DNA of 64,000 bases. Origin: Lutimonas zeaxanthinifaciens. Its GTDB lineage: Bacteria > Bacteroidota > Bacteroidia > Flavobacteriales > Flavobacteriaceae. Made by a program: the position numbers and the translations under genes. The DNA is taken from positions 2,170,001 through 2,234,000 of the forward strand of contig NZ_CP129964.1 of NCBI RefSeq assembly GCF_030503675.1. Reading direction: 5' to 3'. How positions within the stretch are numbered: the first letter of the stretch is position 1; each line of letters begins with the position of its first letter. A model generated the notes under the pieces. That model had not been told where the DNA came from and did not search any database. It was given only the letters and a program-made list of their open reading frames with translations. Shown here piece after piece: positions 26,113-34,310 of this stretch.

Positions 26113-28998
26113 ATGCGAAGGAAACGCTGGGTCATATCTAAAAACCTCAAGACATTGCTGTGGATAGCCATAGGCTTGTCTGTATTCATGTTGGCGAATA
26201 CCTTATACCTTCTGAGCAACCGACTGGCCGAGAACCTCAATATCACTTTTTTCACCGCAAAGAACAGTATCCCTCTCCTATTGCAAACTATGATTCTATC
26301 TCATACCGGGGTAGGAATTTTATTGGTCGTTCTGATGCTTTCATTCGGATTTATGCACCTTCCGCGAGTTTGGAAAATGTATCGACCTAAAAGCGGATTA
26401 TCAGGTATAGGGTTTATGTTAGTCGGGCTTTTATTGGGTATCTCAGGACTGTTCATCCTTAATTCTGCTGCAAGCCGAGATAATCTCTGGGCATGGTGGA
26501 TCCATGTTATCTGTGCTGTACTTGCACCGGCCGGATATATCATACATAGAATGAATAGCAGGGGAAACAAGCCGGAGAACAGGTCTTATATAAAATTTAG
26601 CGGGGCTGTTGGGATACTTTTAGTTCTGATGCTTGTAGGACACATCGCAACAAAAAGTAACACCATCCTGACCGAAGAAGCGAAAGCAGCGATTGAAAAA
26701 GGCATGCATCAAGGCCCGGGAGCAAAAGCTCGTAATGTTAAGGACTATAGCGACAGTGATTATGTCCCCCTTGGGTATGTCCCTCCAGAAAGTCCATTTT
26801 TTCCATCGGCAACAACGACAACGTCCGGAGATTATTTGCCTTCCAGGATAATAACCAGAGGAGAACTTGGGGATTCTTTGGAGATAAAAGGTGAAATTGA
26901 TCGGTACGGTTTTGTTAAAAACACCGCCATAGGAGCGGCTACCTGTGCGCGCTGTCATCAGGATATTGTTGCACAGTGGGAATCCTCCGCCCATCGTTTT
27001 GCTTCCTTCAACAATCCGTTTTATGAGGCAACCGTTACAGACATGCGTAACCATGCAAATGAACCCAACAAATGGGTAGACAAGCATATTAATCAATTCA
27101 GCGATTTCGGAAAGGATGGCATAGGAAGGGCAAAAAGCAAATGGTGCAGCGGCTGCCATGATCCTTCACTGATGCTTGCGGGAAAGATGAACCGAATTAT
27201 AGATCGCAACACACCAGAAGCTCAGGCCGGCCTTACCTGCCTGGCTTGTCATTCCATGGATAAAATTCATAATAAGACCGGTAATGCTAATTACAATATA
27301 GCAGACGAACAGGAAGATCCATATTTGTTTGCCAATAGTAAGGATGGTAGCTTTGGCGCCTTCCTTCATGATGCAGCCATCAAAGCAAAGCCTGAGGTGC
27401 ATATGGAACAAATGATGCAGCCGTTCTTTAAAAAAAGTGAATATTGTTTGACATGTCATAAGGTGAGTTTACCTGAATCGGTGAATAACTATCGCTGGCT
27501 TCGAGGCCAGGATGAATACGATAACTGGCATGATAGCGGGGTTTCCCTGAACGCATCCAGGACATTTTACCTTCCGCCGTTTAAAAAAGAATGTCAGGAC
27601 TGTCATATGCCTCCTGAAAGTGCTCCGCTAGGAGATCTGGCCGCTAAAAACGGAATGGTCAGGTCGCACAGATTCATCGCAGCGAATACGGCTTTACCTT
27701 TTTTAAGAAATGATACGGCTACACTAAGAAAAATTGAATCCTTCCTTCAGAGCGATAAGCTTCATGTGGATATTTTTGCCCTGAAGAGAGCAAATACTTC
27801 AAAACTACTCATGGGGCTGAATTACAATGAACTCGTCCTAAAGTCCGGTGAAGAGGTAACTGTGGATATTGTGGTTCGGAACAAAGGAGTAGGACACACC
27901 TTCCCCGGGGGTACCAATGATTCGAATGAAGGATGGCTTGAATTTAACATTAAAGATGAAGATGGCAACACGTTGTTAATCAGCGGTTTTATTGACGAAA
28001 AAGGACATCTGGATCGAAATGCCCATACCTACAAATCAGTTCTTGTTGATAAAAATTCCAATCCGATTCATCAACGAAATGCCCAGGATATCCGGGCCAC
28101 GGTTTATACAAATGTAATCGGTCCTGGAACGGCTGATATCGCTCATTATACGTTCACGATTCCTGAGGAATTTGAAAATAAAAGACTTTCCATGAACGCC
28201 AGGTTGCTTTTCAGGAAGTTTGACCGGAACTATATGGAATATGCCTACCGATCAAATCCAGAAGGATTCAAACAGTTTAAAGAAATACCAGAATTGCCTA
28301 TTACCGAGATTGCTTCTGACAGAGTTGAATTTCTTGTGAATCGGGATACCTCGTCATTGAGAAAAACTGATGTCAAAAAAATTCCATCATCCGACTGGAT
28401 AAGATTTAATGATTACGGTATCGGTTTATTGCTCGAGGGGGATTCAAGAGGTGCAATTATTGCCTTTGAAAAGGTAGCTGAGTTGCGACCCGATAATTTG
28501 GATGGGCCTCTTAATCTGGCAAAAACTGCATTACGAGAGGGAAATATTGAGGAAACATACAGAAATCTCAGGATCTGTGAAGAGATAAAAAAAGGTGATC
28601 CCCAGGTCGCCTGGGTTTGGGCACGTGTCCGACAAGAGGACGGACTTTATCAGGACGCAATAGCCGCTTATAACTACGTATTGCAATATTTTCCTGAAGA
28701 CCGGGTTGCAAGGAGACAGCTTGGCCGCACCTATTATCTTGATCAGCAGTATCAGGAATCAATCCTGATGTATGAATCCGTACTTGACATTGACCCTGAG
28801 GACCGTGAAGCTTATTACCATCTCGCATTAAATTATCGCGCGATCGGGAACCTAAGAAAGGCGACAATTATGGAACAAGCCTTTAAATATTACAGTATCG
28901 ATGAGTCAGCATCAGAAGCAGCTCAAAAATACAGAAAGAAAAATCCGGGGGATAATATTATGGCACAGGATATCAAAATCCACAAGTTGAAGTTTTGA
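26113..28998 (+). CDS. membrane multiheme cytochrome with five CxxCH motifs and TPR tail
   Basis: 961 residues. The N-terminal part has about five transmembrane helices; the second carries H64 and H82 and the fourth H131 and H145, the spacing of bis-His heme b sites. A periplasmic part has heme c motifs at C278 (CARCH), C345 (CSGCH), C376 (CLACH), C445 (CLTCH) and C494 (CQDCH), resembling cytochrome c554-type domains. A beta-rich region follows (about 570-730, with GHTFPGGTNDSNEGW), and at least three TPRs end the protein (about 760-930). It probably moves electrons between the quinone pool and a periplasmic or surface partner. A CRTAC1-like lipoprotein gene follows 40 bp downstream. Confidence 0.83.
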   Translation: MRRKRWVISKNLKTLLWIAIGLSVFMLANTLYLLSNRLAENLNITFFTAKNSIPLLLQTMILSHTGVGILLVVLMLSFGFMHLPRVWKMYRPKSGLSGIGFMLVGLLLGISGLFILNSAASRDNLWAWWIHVICAVLAPAGYIIHRMNSRGNKPENRSYIKFSGAVGILLVLMLVGHIATKSNTILTEEAKAAIEKGMHQGPGAKARNVKDYSDSDYVPLGYVPPESPFFPSATTTTSGDYLPSRIITRGELGDSLEIKGEIDRYGFVKNTAIGAATCARCHQDIVAQWESSAHRFASFNNPFYEATVTDMRNHANEPNKWVDKHINQFSDFGKDGIGRAKSKWCSGCHDPSLMLAGKMNRIIDRNTPEAQAGLTCLACHSMDKIHNKTGNANYNIADEQEDPYLFANSKDGSFGAFLHDAAIKAKPEVHMEQMMQPFFKKSEYCLTCHKVSLPESVNNYRWLRGQDEYDNWHDSGVSLNASRTFYLPPFKKECQDCHMPPESAPLGDLAAKNGMVRSHRFIAANTALPFLRNDTATLRKIESFLQSDKLHVDIFALKRANTSKLLMGLNYNELVLKSGEEVTVDIVVRNKGVGHTFPGGTNDSNEGWLEFNIKDEDGNTLLISGFIDEKGHLDRNAHTYKSVLVDKNSNPIHQRNAQDIRATVYTNVIGPGTADIAHYTFTIPEEFENKRLSMNARLLFRKFDRNYMEYAYRSNPEGFKQFKEIPELPITEIASDRVEFLVNRDTSSLRKTDVKKIPSSDWIRFNDYGIGLLLEGDSRGAIIAFEKVAELRPDNLDGPLNLAKTALREGNIEETYRNLRICEEIKKGDPQVAWVWARVRQEDGLYQDAIAAYNYVLQYFPEDRVARRQLGRTYYLDQQYQESILMYESVLDIDPEDREAYYHLALNYRAIGNLRKATIMEQAFKYYSIDESASEAAQKYRKKNPGDNIMAQDIKIHKLKF

Positions 28999-29038
28999 AA
29001 ATCTCATCCGATTCTTATATTAATTAGTAGCTTATCTT

Positions 29039-30778
29039 ATGAAATTTAAATACCTGTTTACTATTGTCATTCTTTTTCAATTCTCAGGTTGTGAGAAAAA
29101 GGAAACTCCGAAACAAACTTTAGAATTTACCCGTGAAGGTTTGGATTTCACGGCAGATCGGTCAAATAAAATCATTGACCATATTCGCATGACTGATATT
29201 ACAGCCTCATCCGGGATTGATTTTAAGCATATTAACGGAGCTTTTGGAAATAAATGGATGCCGGAAACGATAGGCAGCGGAGGGGGCTTTTTTGACTATA
29301 ACAATGATGGCTGGCCAGATATTTTTTTGGTTAACGGTGCTTATTGGCCCGGTCATGGACAAAATGGGAACTCCCCTACTCCCGCTTTATATCGGAATAA
29401 TCAGGATGGCACCTTTACAGATGTAAGCTCAAAATCGGGTTTGAATTTTTCAATTTATGGAATGGGTTGTTCTTTTGCAGATTTTGATGCTGACGGTGAT
29501 ATGGATATCTATATTACTGCAGTAGGTACCAATAAACTTTTGAAAAATGAAAACGGCGTATTTCAGGATGTTACAGAAAAAATGGGTGTTACCGGAAATG
29601 ATCCCGATCAAAAGGGTTCCCAGGCCTGGTCCACGGGTGCAGCTTGGGTTGATGTAGATCGTGATGGCTGGCTGGATCTCTTTGTTGATAACTATGTTAA
29701 GTGGACTCCTGAAACAGATATTTACGCAACAAGAGATGGTAAGACGAAGTCATATGCTACCCCGGACATTTATCAAGGCGAGTCATGCAGGCTCTACAGG
29801 AACGTCAAAGGCCATCATTTTGAAGACATTACTGAAAAAGCAGGGGTGTTGAATACTGAGGGGAAATCTCTTGGTATTGCCATTGCAGATTTCAATAAGG
29901 ATAACTGGCCCGATATTGTGGTTTCCAATGATACACAACCCAATTTTCTTTACATCAACGACGGAGACGGAACATTCACAAACCAGGCTATTATTGCCGG
30001 TATTGGATATGATGAAAAAGGGCGGGCACGTGCAGGAATGGGAATTGACATTGCTGATGTTGCCAACGACGACAATCTTGCAATTGCCATCGGCAACTTC
30101 TCTCAGGAACCACTATCCCTGTATACGCAAACTACCGGTGGATTGTTCCAGGACCGGGCAGGGGTGTCCCGGCTTACAAGAGCCTCTCTCCTGCAATTGA
30201 CCTTTGGGGTTCATTTTAGCGATCTCGACAGAGACGGATTTGTGGAGCTTATCACAGCTAACGGCCATATCGAACCTGAAATTAATGGGGTACAACAAAA
30301 CATCACCTTCGAACAAAAACCTCAGATCTTCTCTAACGATAATGGAATTTTTACGAATGTTAGCGAACATGTTGGTGAATCCTTTAATACGCCTGTTGTT
30401 GGAAGGGGAATTGCTACGGCCGACATAGACAAAGACGGGGATCTCGATATACTGCTTACCATAAATGGAGGAAGCCCCAGATTGTTTAGAAACGAGACGG
30501 AACAAAAAAATAATTCATTGATTATTAAACTCAATGGAAAAAAGCCCAATCAGTATGCTATTGGAGCTAAAATTAACATTTGGAACGATGGGGACATGCA
30601 GAGCCGAATGCTTAGAACCGGTTCTTCTTACTTATCTCAATCGGATATTGGCGAGGTAATTATAGGAATTGGTAAAAATGAAAAAGCTGACAGTATTCGT
30701 ATTACCTGGCCAGGATCCGGTAAGGAAACCATGATCCGCGAATATAAATCAGGACCTCCTCTTATTATTTCGGAGTAG
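29039..30778 (+). CDS. CRTAC1-like FG-GAP lipoprotein with ASPIC/UnbV C-terminal domain
   Basis: 579 residues. The signal ends in the lipobox FQFSGC (Cys 18). The body is a beta-propeller of FG-GAP/VCBS blades, each with a Ca2+-binding Asp loop such as DYNNDGWPD, DFDADGDMD, DVDRDGWLD, DFNKDNWPD, DLDRDGF and DIDKDGDLD. The last 70 residues (GSSYLSQSDIGEVIIGIG, then ITWPGSGKE) form an ASPIC/UnbV domain. Such proteins sit on the cell surface or in the periplasm and are often encoded beside multiheme cytochrome/TPR proteins, as here. Biochemical function unknown; a scaffold or ligand-binding role is inferred. Confidence 0.87.
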   Translation: MKFKYLFTIVILFQFSGCEKKETPKQTLEFTREGLDFTADRSNKIIDHIRMTDITASSGIDFKHINGAFGNKWMPETIGSGGGFFDYNNDGWPDIFLVNGAYWPGHGQNGNSPTPALYRNNQDGTFTDVSSKSGLNFSIYGMGCSFADFDADGDMDIYITAVGTNKLLKNENGVFQDVTEKMGVTGNDPDQKGSQAWSTGAAWVDVDRDGWLDLFVDNYVKWTPETDIYATRDGKTKSYATPDIYQGESCRLYRNVKGHHFEDITEKAGVLNTEGKSLGIAIADFNKDNWPDIVVSNDTQPNFLYINDGDGTFTNQAIIAGIGYDEKGRARAGMGIDIADVANDDNLAIAIGNFSQEPLSLYTQTTGGLFQDRAGVSRLTRASLLQLTFGVHFSDLDRDGFVELITANGHIEPEINGVQQNITFEQKPQIFSNDNGIFTNVSEHVGESFNTPVVGRGIATADIDKDGDLDILLTINGGSPRLFRNETEQKNNSLIIKLNGKKPNQYAIGAKINIWNDGDMQSRMLRTGSSYLSQSDIGEVIIGIGKNEKADSIRITWPGSGKETMIREYKSGPPLIISE

Positions 30779-30785
30779 ATAATTT

Positions 30786-31071
30786 CGCATTTTGGTCTTT
30801 TTTGTTTTCACTCCTTTTGAAAGCCTGCTTACGGATTAACTTCGTTGATCCTGATTATAGAGTCGATGCCAAAAGAAAACCCAATAAAATGCTTCCGCAT
30901 TTTAGTCTTTTTTGTTTTCACTCCTTTTGAAAGCCTGCTTACGGATTAACTTCGTTGATCCTGATTATAGAGTCGATGCCAAAAGAAAACCCAATAAAAT
31001 GCTTCCGCATTTTAGTCTTTTTTGTTTTCACTCCTTTTGAAAGCCTGCTTTCAACGGAAGAAAACAAAAAA
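30786..31071 (-). repeat. tRNA-Pro-linked tandem hairpin repeat, locus B (2.4 units, 110-bp period)
   Basis: Two full 110-bp units (30791-30900 and 30901-31010) differ by one base in the compared stretch and are followed by a 40-bp partial unit from 31011. Each unit has a GGATTAAC/GTTGATCC hairpin and ends in a perfect TAAAATGC/GCATTTTA hairpin. The tRNA-proximal copy closes into a long inverted repeat: outer arms 31018-31029 and 31060-31071 (12 bp, identical to locus A), inner arms 31037-31044 and 31047-31054 (8 bp). Relative to locus A one inner pair is swapped from C-G to G-C, keeping pairing. It begins 8 bp after the CRTAC1-like gene stop. Confidence 0.88.
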
Positions 31072-31100
31072 CCCCTTCAAACATCGTTTGAAGGGGTTTT
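31068..31100 (-). terminator. Rho-independent terminator after tRNA-Pro(TGG)
   Basis: A perfect 15-bp inverted repeat (31068-31082 with 31086-31100) around a 3-nt loop, followed on the minus strand by a T-rich tract containing a G and C. It starts 6 bp after the tRNA 3' end. Confidence 0.85.
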
Positions 31101-31106
31101 ATTTTG

Positions 31107-31181
31107 TCGGGGTGGCAGGATTCGAACCTGCGACCTCCTGCTCCCAAAGCAGGCGCGATAACCGGGCTACGCTACACCCCG
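31107..31181 (-). tRNA. tRNA-Pro (anticodon TGG)
   Basis: 75 nt on the minus strand. Acceptor stem CGGGGTG/CACCCCG with discriminator A, anticodon stem CCTGC/GCAGG and loop TTTGGGA (anticodon TGG), T-arm GCAGG TTCGAAT CCTGC. CCA is not encoded. It reads CCA and, by wobble, other proline codons. Promoter and terminator flank it closely. Confidence 0.96.
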
Positions 31182-31206
31182 AATCGTTACCGATTTTTTC
31201 AGGCTG

Positions 31207-31236
31207 CAAAGATAAGACTTAATCTTACATATTCAA
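31207..31236 (-). promoter_or_regulatory. promoter of tRNA-Pro(TGG): TTG-N19-TATCTTTG
   Basis: On the minus strand TTG (31236-31234) and TATCTTTG (31214-31207) are 19 bp apart, a full match to the Bacteroidota promoter consensus. The architecture equals that of the other tRNA-Pro gene in the window. Confidence 0.65.
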
Positions 31237-31246
31237 GAAAAAAAGA

Positions 31247-31579
31247 TCAATCTTCAAAAGCCAGGGTATAAATTCTTTTAACTGCTTCTTCAAGTTCGAT
31301 CATGTTCATATTGCGGCTTCTTCTTAGATATTCTTTTCCTTCAATAAAAAGCAATAAAGTAGGTTCCGCGAAAACTTGACGGCTGGCACATATTTCAGGA
31401 GATCTGTTCATATCGATAAAGCAAAAAGAGATTTTTTTAAATTTCTCCTGTAACAACTCACGAACCTTTGGTTCAAGTGCCTCTCCTACCGAACAACTAT
31501 CTGTTGCAAAATAAAAAAGGATTCCTCTGTTACTCTCTATTTTTTTCTCAAACTCCTGCCTGTCAAATACATTTGTCAT
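31247..31579 (-). CDS. thioredoxin-fold protein with a single active-site cysteine
   Basis: 110 residues of thioredoxin topology: GILFYFATDSCSVGEALEP holds C29 where thioredoxins have CxxC, but the resolving position is Gly32. The cis-proline loop is AEPTLLLF (about residues 81-88). Two other Cys (in FCFID and EICAS) are not positioned as a redox pair. It may act as a monothiol or non-redox binding protein. It is divergent from trxB (168 bp between starts). No signal peptide; cytoplasmic. A TATTTTTG box (minus strand, 31631-31638) lies upstream. Confidence 0.8.
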   Translation of the reverse strand: MTNVFDRQEFEKKIESNRGILFYFATDSCSVGEALEPKVRELLQEKFKKISFCFIDMNRSPEICASRQVFAEPTLLLFIEGKEYLRRSRNMNMIELEEAVKRIYTLAFED

Positions 31580-31747
31580 TTTTCGGTCAATTGTAAGTTA
31601 GACGTTACTTTCACGTCAATATTTTCAGTTCAAAAATAAGTATTAAAAACCGTTATAGGGGTATCGAAAAAAAAGATCCTTAAAGGCATCCTAAACGTTT
31701 TGATTTGTATATTTTTGTTAACTGAAAAATGTAAAAAATATTAGAAA

Positions 31748-32695
31748 ATGGAGGGCAATATTGAAAGAATAAAATGTTTGATTATTGGATCGGGACCAGC
31801 AGGATATGCCGCCGCCATTTATGCGGCTCGTGCAGATTTAAAGCCGGTTGTTTACACAGGAATGCAAATGGGAGGACAACTGACAACCACTACGGAAGTT
31901 GACAATTACCCTGGATATCCTGACGGGACTGATGGCACCGCCATGATGGAAGATTTCAAGAATCAGGCGGAACGATTTGGAACTGATGTTCGTTTTGGAA
32001 TGGCTACTAAAGTTGATTTTAGCAATGAAGTTGGTGGTATTCATAAAGTGACCATCGATGAGTCGAAAGTCGTGGAAGCTGAAACCGTAATTATCTCAAC
32101 CGGTGCCACAGCCAAATATTTAGGTATAGAGAGTGAACAAAGATTGATCGGCGGAGGAGTTTCTGCATGTGCAACATGTGACGGTTTCTTTTACAAAGGA
32201 CAGGATGTACTTGTTATTGGCGCAGGAGATACCGCCGCTGAGGAAGCTACCTATCTCGCAAATATTTGCAGAAAGGTGACCGTCATCGTAAGAAAGGATT
32301 ATATGAGGGCATCAAAAGCCATGCAACACAGAGTGAATAAAACTGAAAACATAGAAGTGATGTTTAACACTGAATTGGAAGAAGTTTTAGGTGATCAGGT
32401 TGTGGAAGGGGTTAGAGTATTTAACAACATTACAAATGAGAAGACTCAACTTGATGTTACGGGTGTGTTTGTAGCTATTGGTCACAAGCCAAACACAGAT
32501 ATTTTTAAGGGTATTTTAGACATGGACGATGTAGGATATTTGATCACTAAAGGAAAATCTACAAAAACCAATCTTCCGGGTGTATTTGCGGCAGGAGATG
32601 TTCAGGACAAAGAATACAGGCAGGCAATTACAGCCGCTGGAACCGGCTGTATGGCCGCCCTTGACTCTGAACGCTATCTTGGATCTCTTGAATAG
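31748..32695 (+). CDS. trxB: thioredoxin-disulfide reductase
   Basis: 315 residues. FAD loop IIGSGPAGYAAAIYAAR (about 12-28), redox pair C141-A-T-C144 followed by DGFFYKG, the NADPH fold VIGAGDTAAEEATYLA (about 155-170), and C-terminal FAAGDVQDKEYRQAITAAGTGC region are the standard bacterial low-molecular-weight TrxR set. It reduces thioredoxin with NADPH in the cytoplasm. A T-rich TATTTTTG (31710-31717) precedes the ATG by 30 bp and a strong terminator follows. Confidence 0.95.
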   Translation: MEGNIERIKCLIIGSGPAGYAAAIYAARADLKPVVYTGMQMGGQLTTTTEVDNYPGYPDGTDGTAMMEDFKNQAERFGTDVRFGMATKVDFSNEVGGIHKVTIDESKVVEAETVIISTGATAKYLGIESEQRLIGGGVSACATCDGFFYKGQDVLVIGAGDTAAEEATYLANICRKVTVIVRKDYMRASKAMQHRVNKTENIEVMFNTELEEVLGDQVVEGVRVFNNITNEKTQLDVTGVFVAIGHKPNTDIFKGILDMDDVGYLITKGKSTKTNLPGVFAAGDVQDKEYRQAITAAGTGCMAALDSERYLGSLE

Positions 32696-32720
32696 AAATT
32701 CCATCATGAAATTATGATCA

Positions 32721-32749
32721 AAAAGCCTAGGTTCTCCCTGGGCTTTTTT
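32721..32749 (+). terminator. Rho-independent terminator after trxB
   Basis: An 11-bp stem with one T-G pair (32721-32731 with 32737-32747), loop TTCTC and a T run. It lies 25 bp after the trxB stop. Confidence 0.82.
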
Positions 32750-32811
32750 CATTCCAATAAAACGTTTTCGTAAAATTTTCGAGTAAAAGCCCTGTGAAAT
32801 CAGAGATAACG

Positions 32812-32819
32812 TAACTTTG
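32812..32819 (+). promoter_or_regulatory. putative -7 element upstream of the SLC13 gene
   Basis: TAACTTTG matches TAnnTTTG exactly, 26 bp before the ATG at 32846. A TTG box is not apparent at consensus distance. Confidence 0.4.
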
Positions 32820-32845
32820 CATACTACTAATTAAGTTTTGAAATT

Positions 32846-34294
32846 ATGGCTGATTCTAGGACCGCATCGATGCGGTATTTAAAAAAATTTCAACACGTTG
32901 TTGATATCCAGCAGAAAATCATCTATTTCCTTTTAAGTATCATTTTTGCCTTTGTACTGACTTATTGGCTGAACACACCTGAACTCGATCAAGCACAGAT
33001 TTATGTGCTGTTTCTTTTATTTTTGTCAATTGGTTTGTGGGTTACGGAAGCTGTCCCCCCGTTTGCCGTGGGCTTGTTGATATTTGGATTTCTTGTCTTT
33101 GCCTTAGGTGGATATTATGCCGAAATAGATCCTGATAACGCCTCAAAATATGTTGCAAAATATGTTGAAACCTGGTCAAACAGTGTTATCTGGTTGATGC
33201 TGGGGGGGTTCGTCATGGCAGAGGCCATGCAAAAAGTAGGTCTTGACAAATCCCTTTTCAAAATGACCATATCCAAATTCGGAAGCAAACCAAGAAACGT
33301 ATTACTGGGTATTATGCTGGTTACTGCCATATTTTCAATGATCATGTCGAACACCGCGACTACCGCCATGATGATTGCCGCAGTGATTCCGTTTATCAAC
33401 ACGCTTGACAAGGATTCTCCGATGTCAAAAGCGCTATTAATTGGTATTCCGGCTGCTGCTTCTTTAGGTGGTATGGGGACCATTATTGGTTCTCCCCCGA
33501 ATGCAATCGCCGTAGATGCCATGAATAATCATGGAATAGAATTCGGATTTCTTGAATGGATGATCATTGGTTTCCCGGTTGCGGTAATTTTGGTGTTCTT
33601 ATTCTGGAGTTTTTTGATAACGAGGTACGTCCCGAAAGTGTCTAAAATTGACCTGTCGTTTCTTGACAGCCTGGAATCAAACACGAACTCGAGAATATTT
33701 AACATAAAGCGAAAAATTGTATCAGGAGTACTCCTCCTAACATTAACCTTGTGGCTTACAGGGAACATTCACGGCATTCCTGCCTCGGCCGTTTCTTTAT
33801 TGCCTATTATGCTGCTCACAATGCTTGGGATTGTATCGGGTAATGATGTCAGAAAGTTACCCTGGGATACACTTATGCTGGTTGCGGGTGGGTTGTCACT
33901 GGGACTGGCAATTCAGGAAACTGGATTGGCTGAATATTACGTTAGTTTACTCAGTAATTATGACTTGAATCTATATGCTTTGATGATCGTATTTTCTCTT
34001 CTAACAGTTATTCTGTCAAACTTTATGAGTAACACGGCCACTACAACCATTTTAATTCCTATTGCCATCATACTTGTGTCTTCAAACCAAGTAATTTTAC
34101 CATTGGTTATAGGCCTAAGTGCTTCAGCGGCTCTGTTCCTTCCTATATCAACACCCCCAAATGCAATTGCATTTAGTACGGGTAAACTGGATCAAAAAGA
34201 TTTCAGGGCAGGAGGATTTTTTGCCGGGCTCATTGGCCCTGCGGTGATTATTTTGATGGTATTATTAATAAGCGCTGTTTATACCGGAAATTAA
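32846..34294 (+). CDS. SLC13/DASS family permease (Na+-coupled anion or dicarboxylate transporter)
   Basis: 482 residues, about eleven hydrophobic helices. The duplicated family signature is clear: SNTATTAMM (about 169-177) with SPPNAIA (about 217) in the first half, and SNTATTTIL (about 394-402) with TPPNAIAF (about 437) in the second. These form the two Na+ sites and the substrate site in VcINDY-type transporters. Substrates are usually C4-dicarboxylates, citrate, sulfate or phosphate; the choice cannot be made here. It converges on the DUF368 pair with only 16 bp between stops. Confidence 0.9.
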   Translation: MADSRTASMRYLKKFQHVVDIQQKIIYFLLSIIFAFVLTYWLNTPELDQAQIYVLFLLFLSIGLWVTEAVPPFAVGLLIFGFLVFALGGYYAEIDPDNASKYVAKYVETWSNSVIWLMLGGFVMAEAMQKVGLDKSLFKMTISKFGSKPRNVLLGIMLVTAIFSMIMSNTATTAMMIAAVIPFINTLDKDSPMSKALLIGIPAAASLGGMGTIIGSPPNAIAVDAMNNHGIEFGFLEWMIIGFPVAVILVFLFWSFLITRYVPKVSKIDLSFLDSLESNTNSRIFNIKRKIVSGVLLLTLTLWLTGNIHGIPASAVSLLPIMLLTMLGIVSGNDVRKLPWDTLMLVAGGLSLGLAIQETGLAEYYVSLLSNYDLNLYALMIVFSLLTVILSNFMSNTATTTILIPIAIILVSSNQVILPLVIGLSASAALFLPISTPPNAIAFSTGKLDQKDFRAGGFFAGLIGPAVIILMVLLISAVYTGN

Positions 34295-34310
34295 TAGACA
34301 ACCTGGTTAA

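Noticed and set aside
30786-31071. CRISPR array
   Set aside because: The tandem units are 110 bp with identical content throughout, there are no variable spacers and no cas genes nearby.
30955-31222. Two plus-strand open frames (30955-31161 and 31022-31222) with GGRIRTCDLLLP- and GVAGFEPATSCSQS-like products
   Set aside because: Both read through the antisense of tRNA-Pro(TGG) and the repeats; they are not genes.
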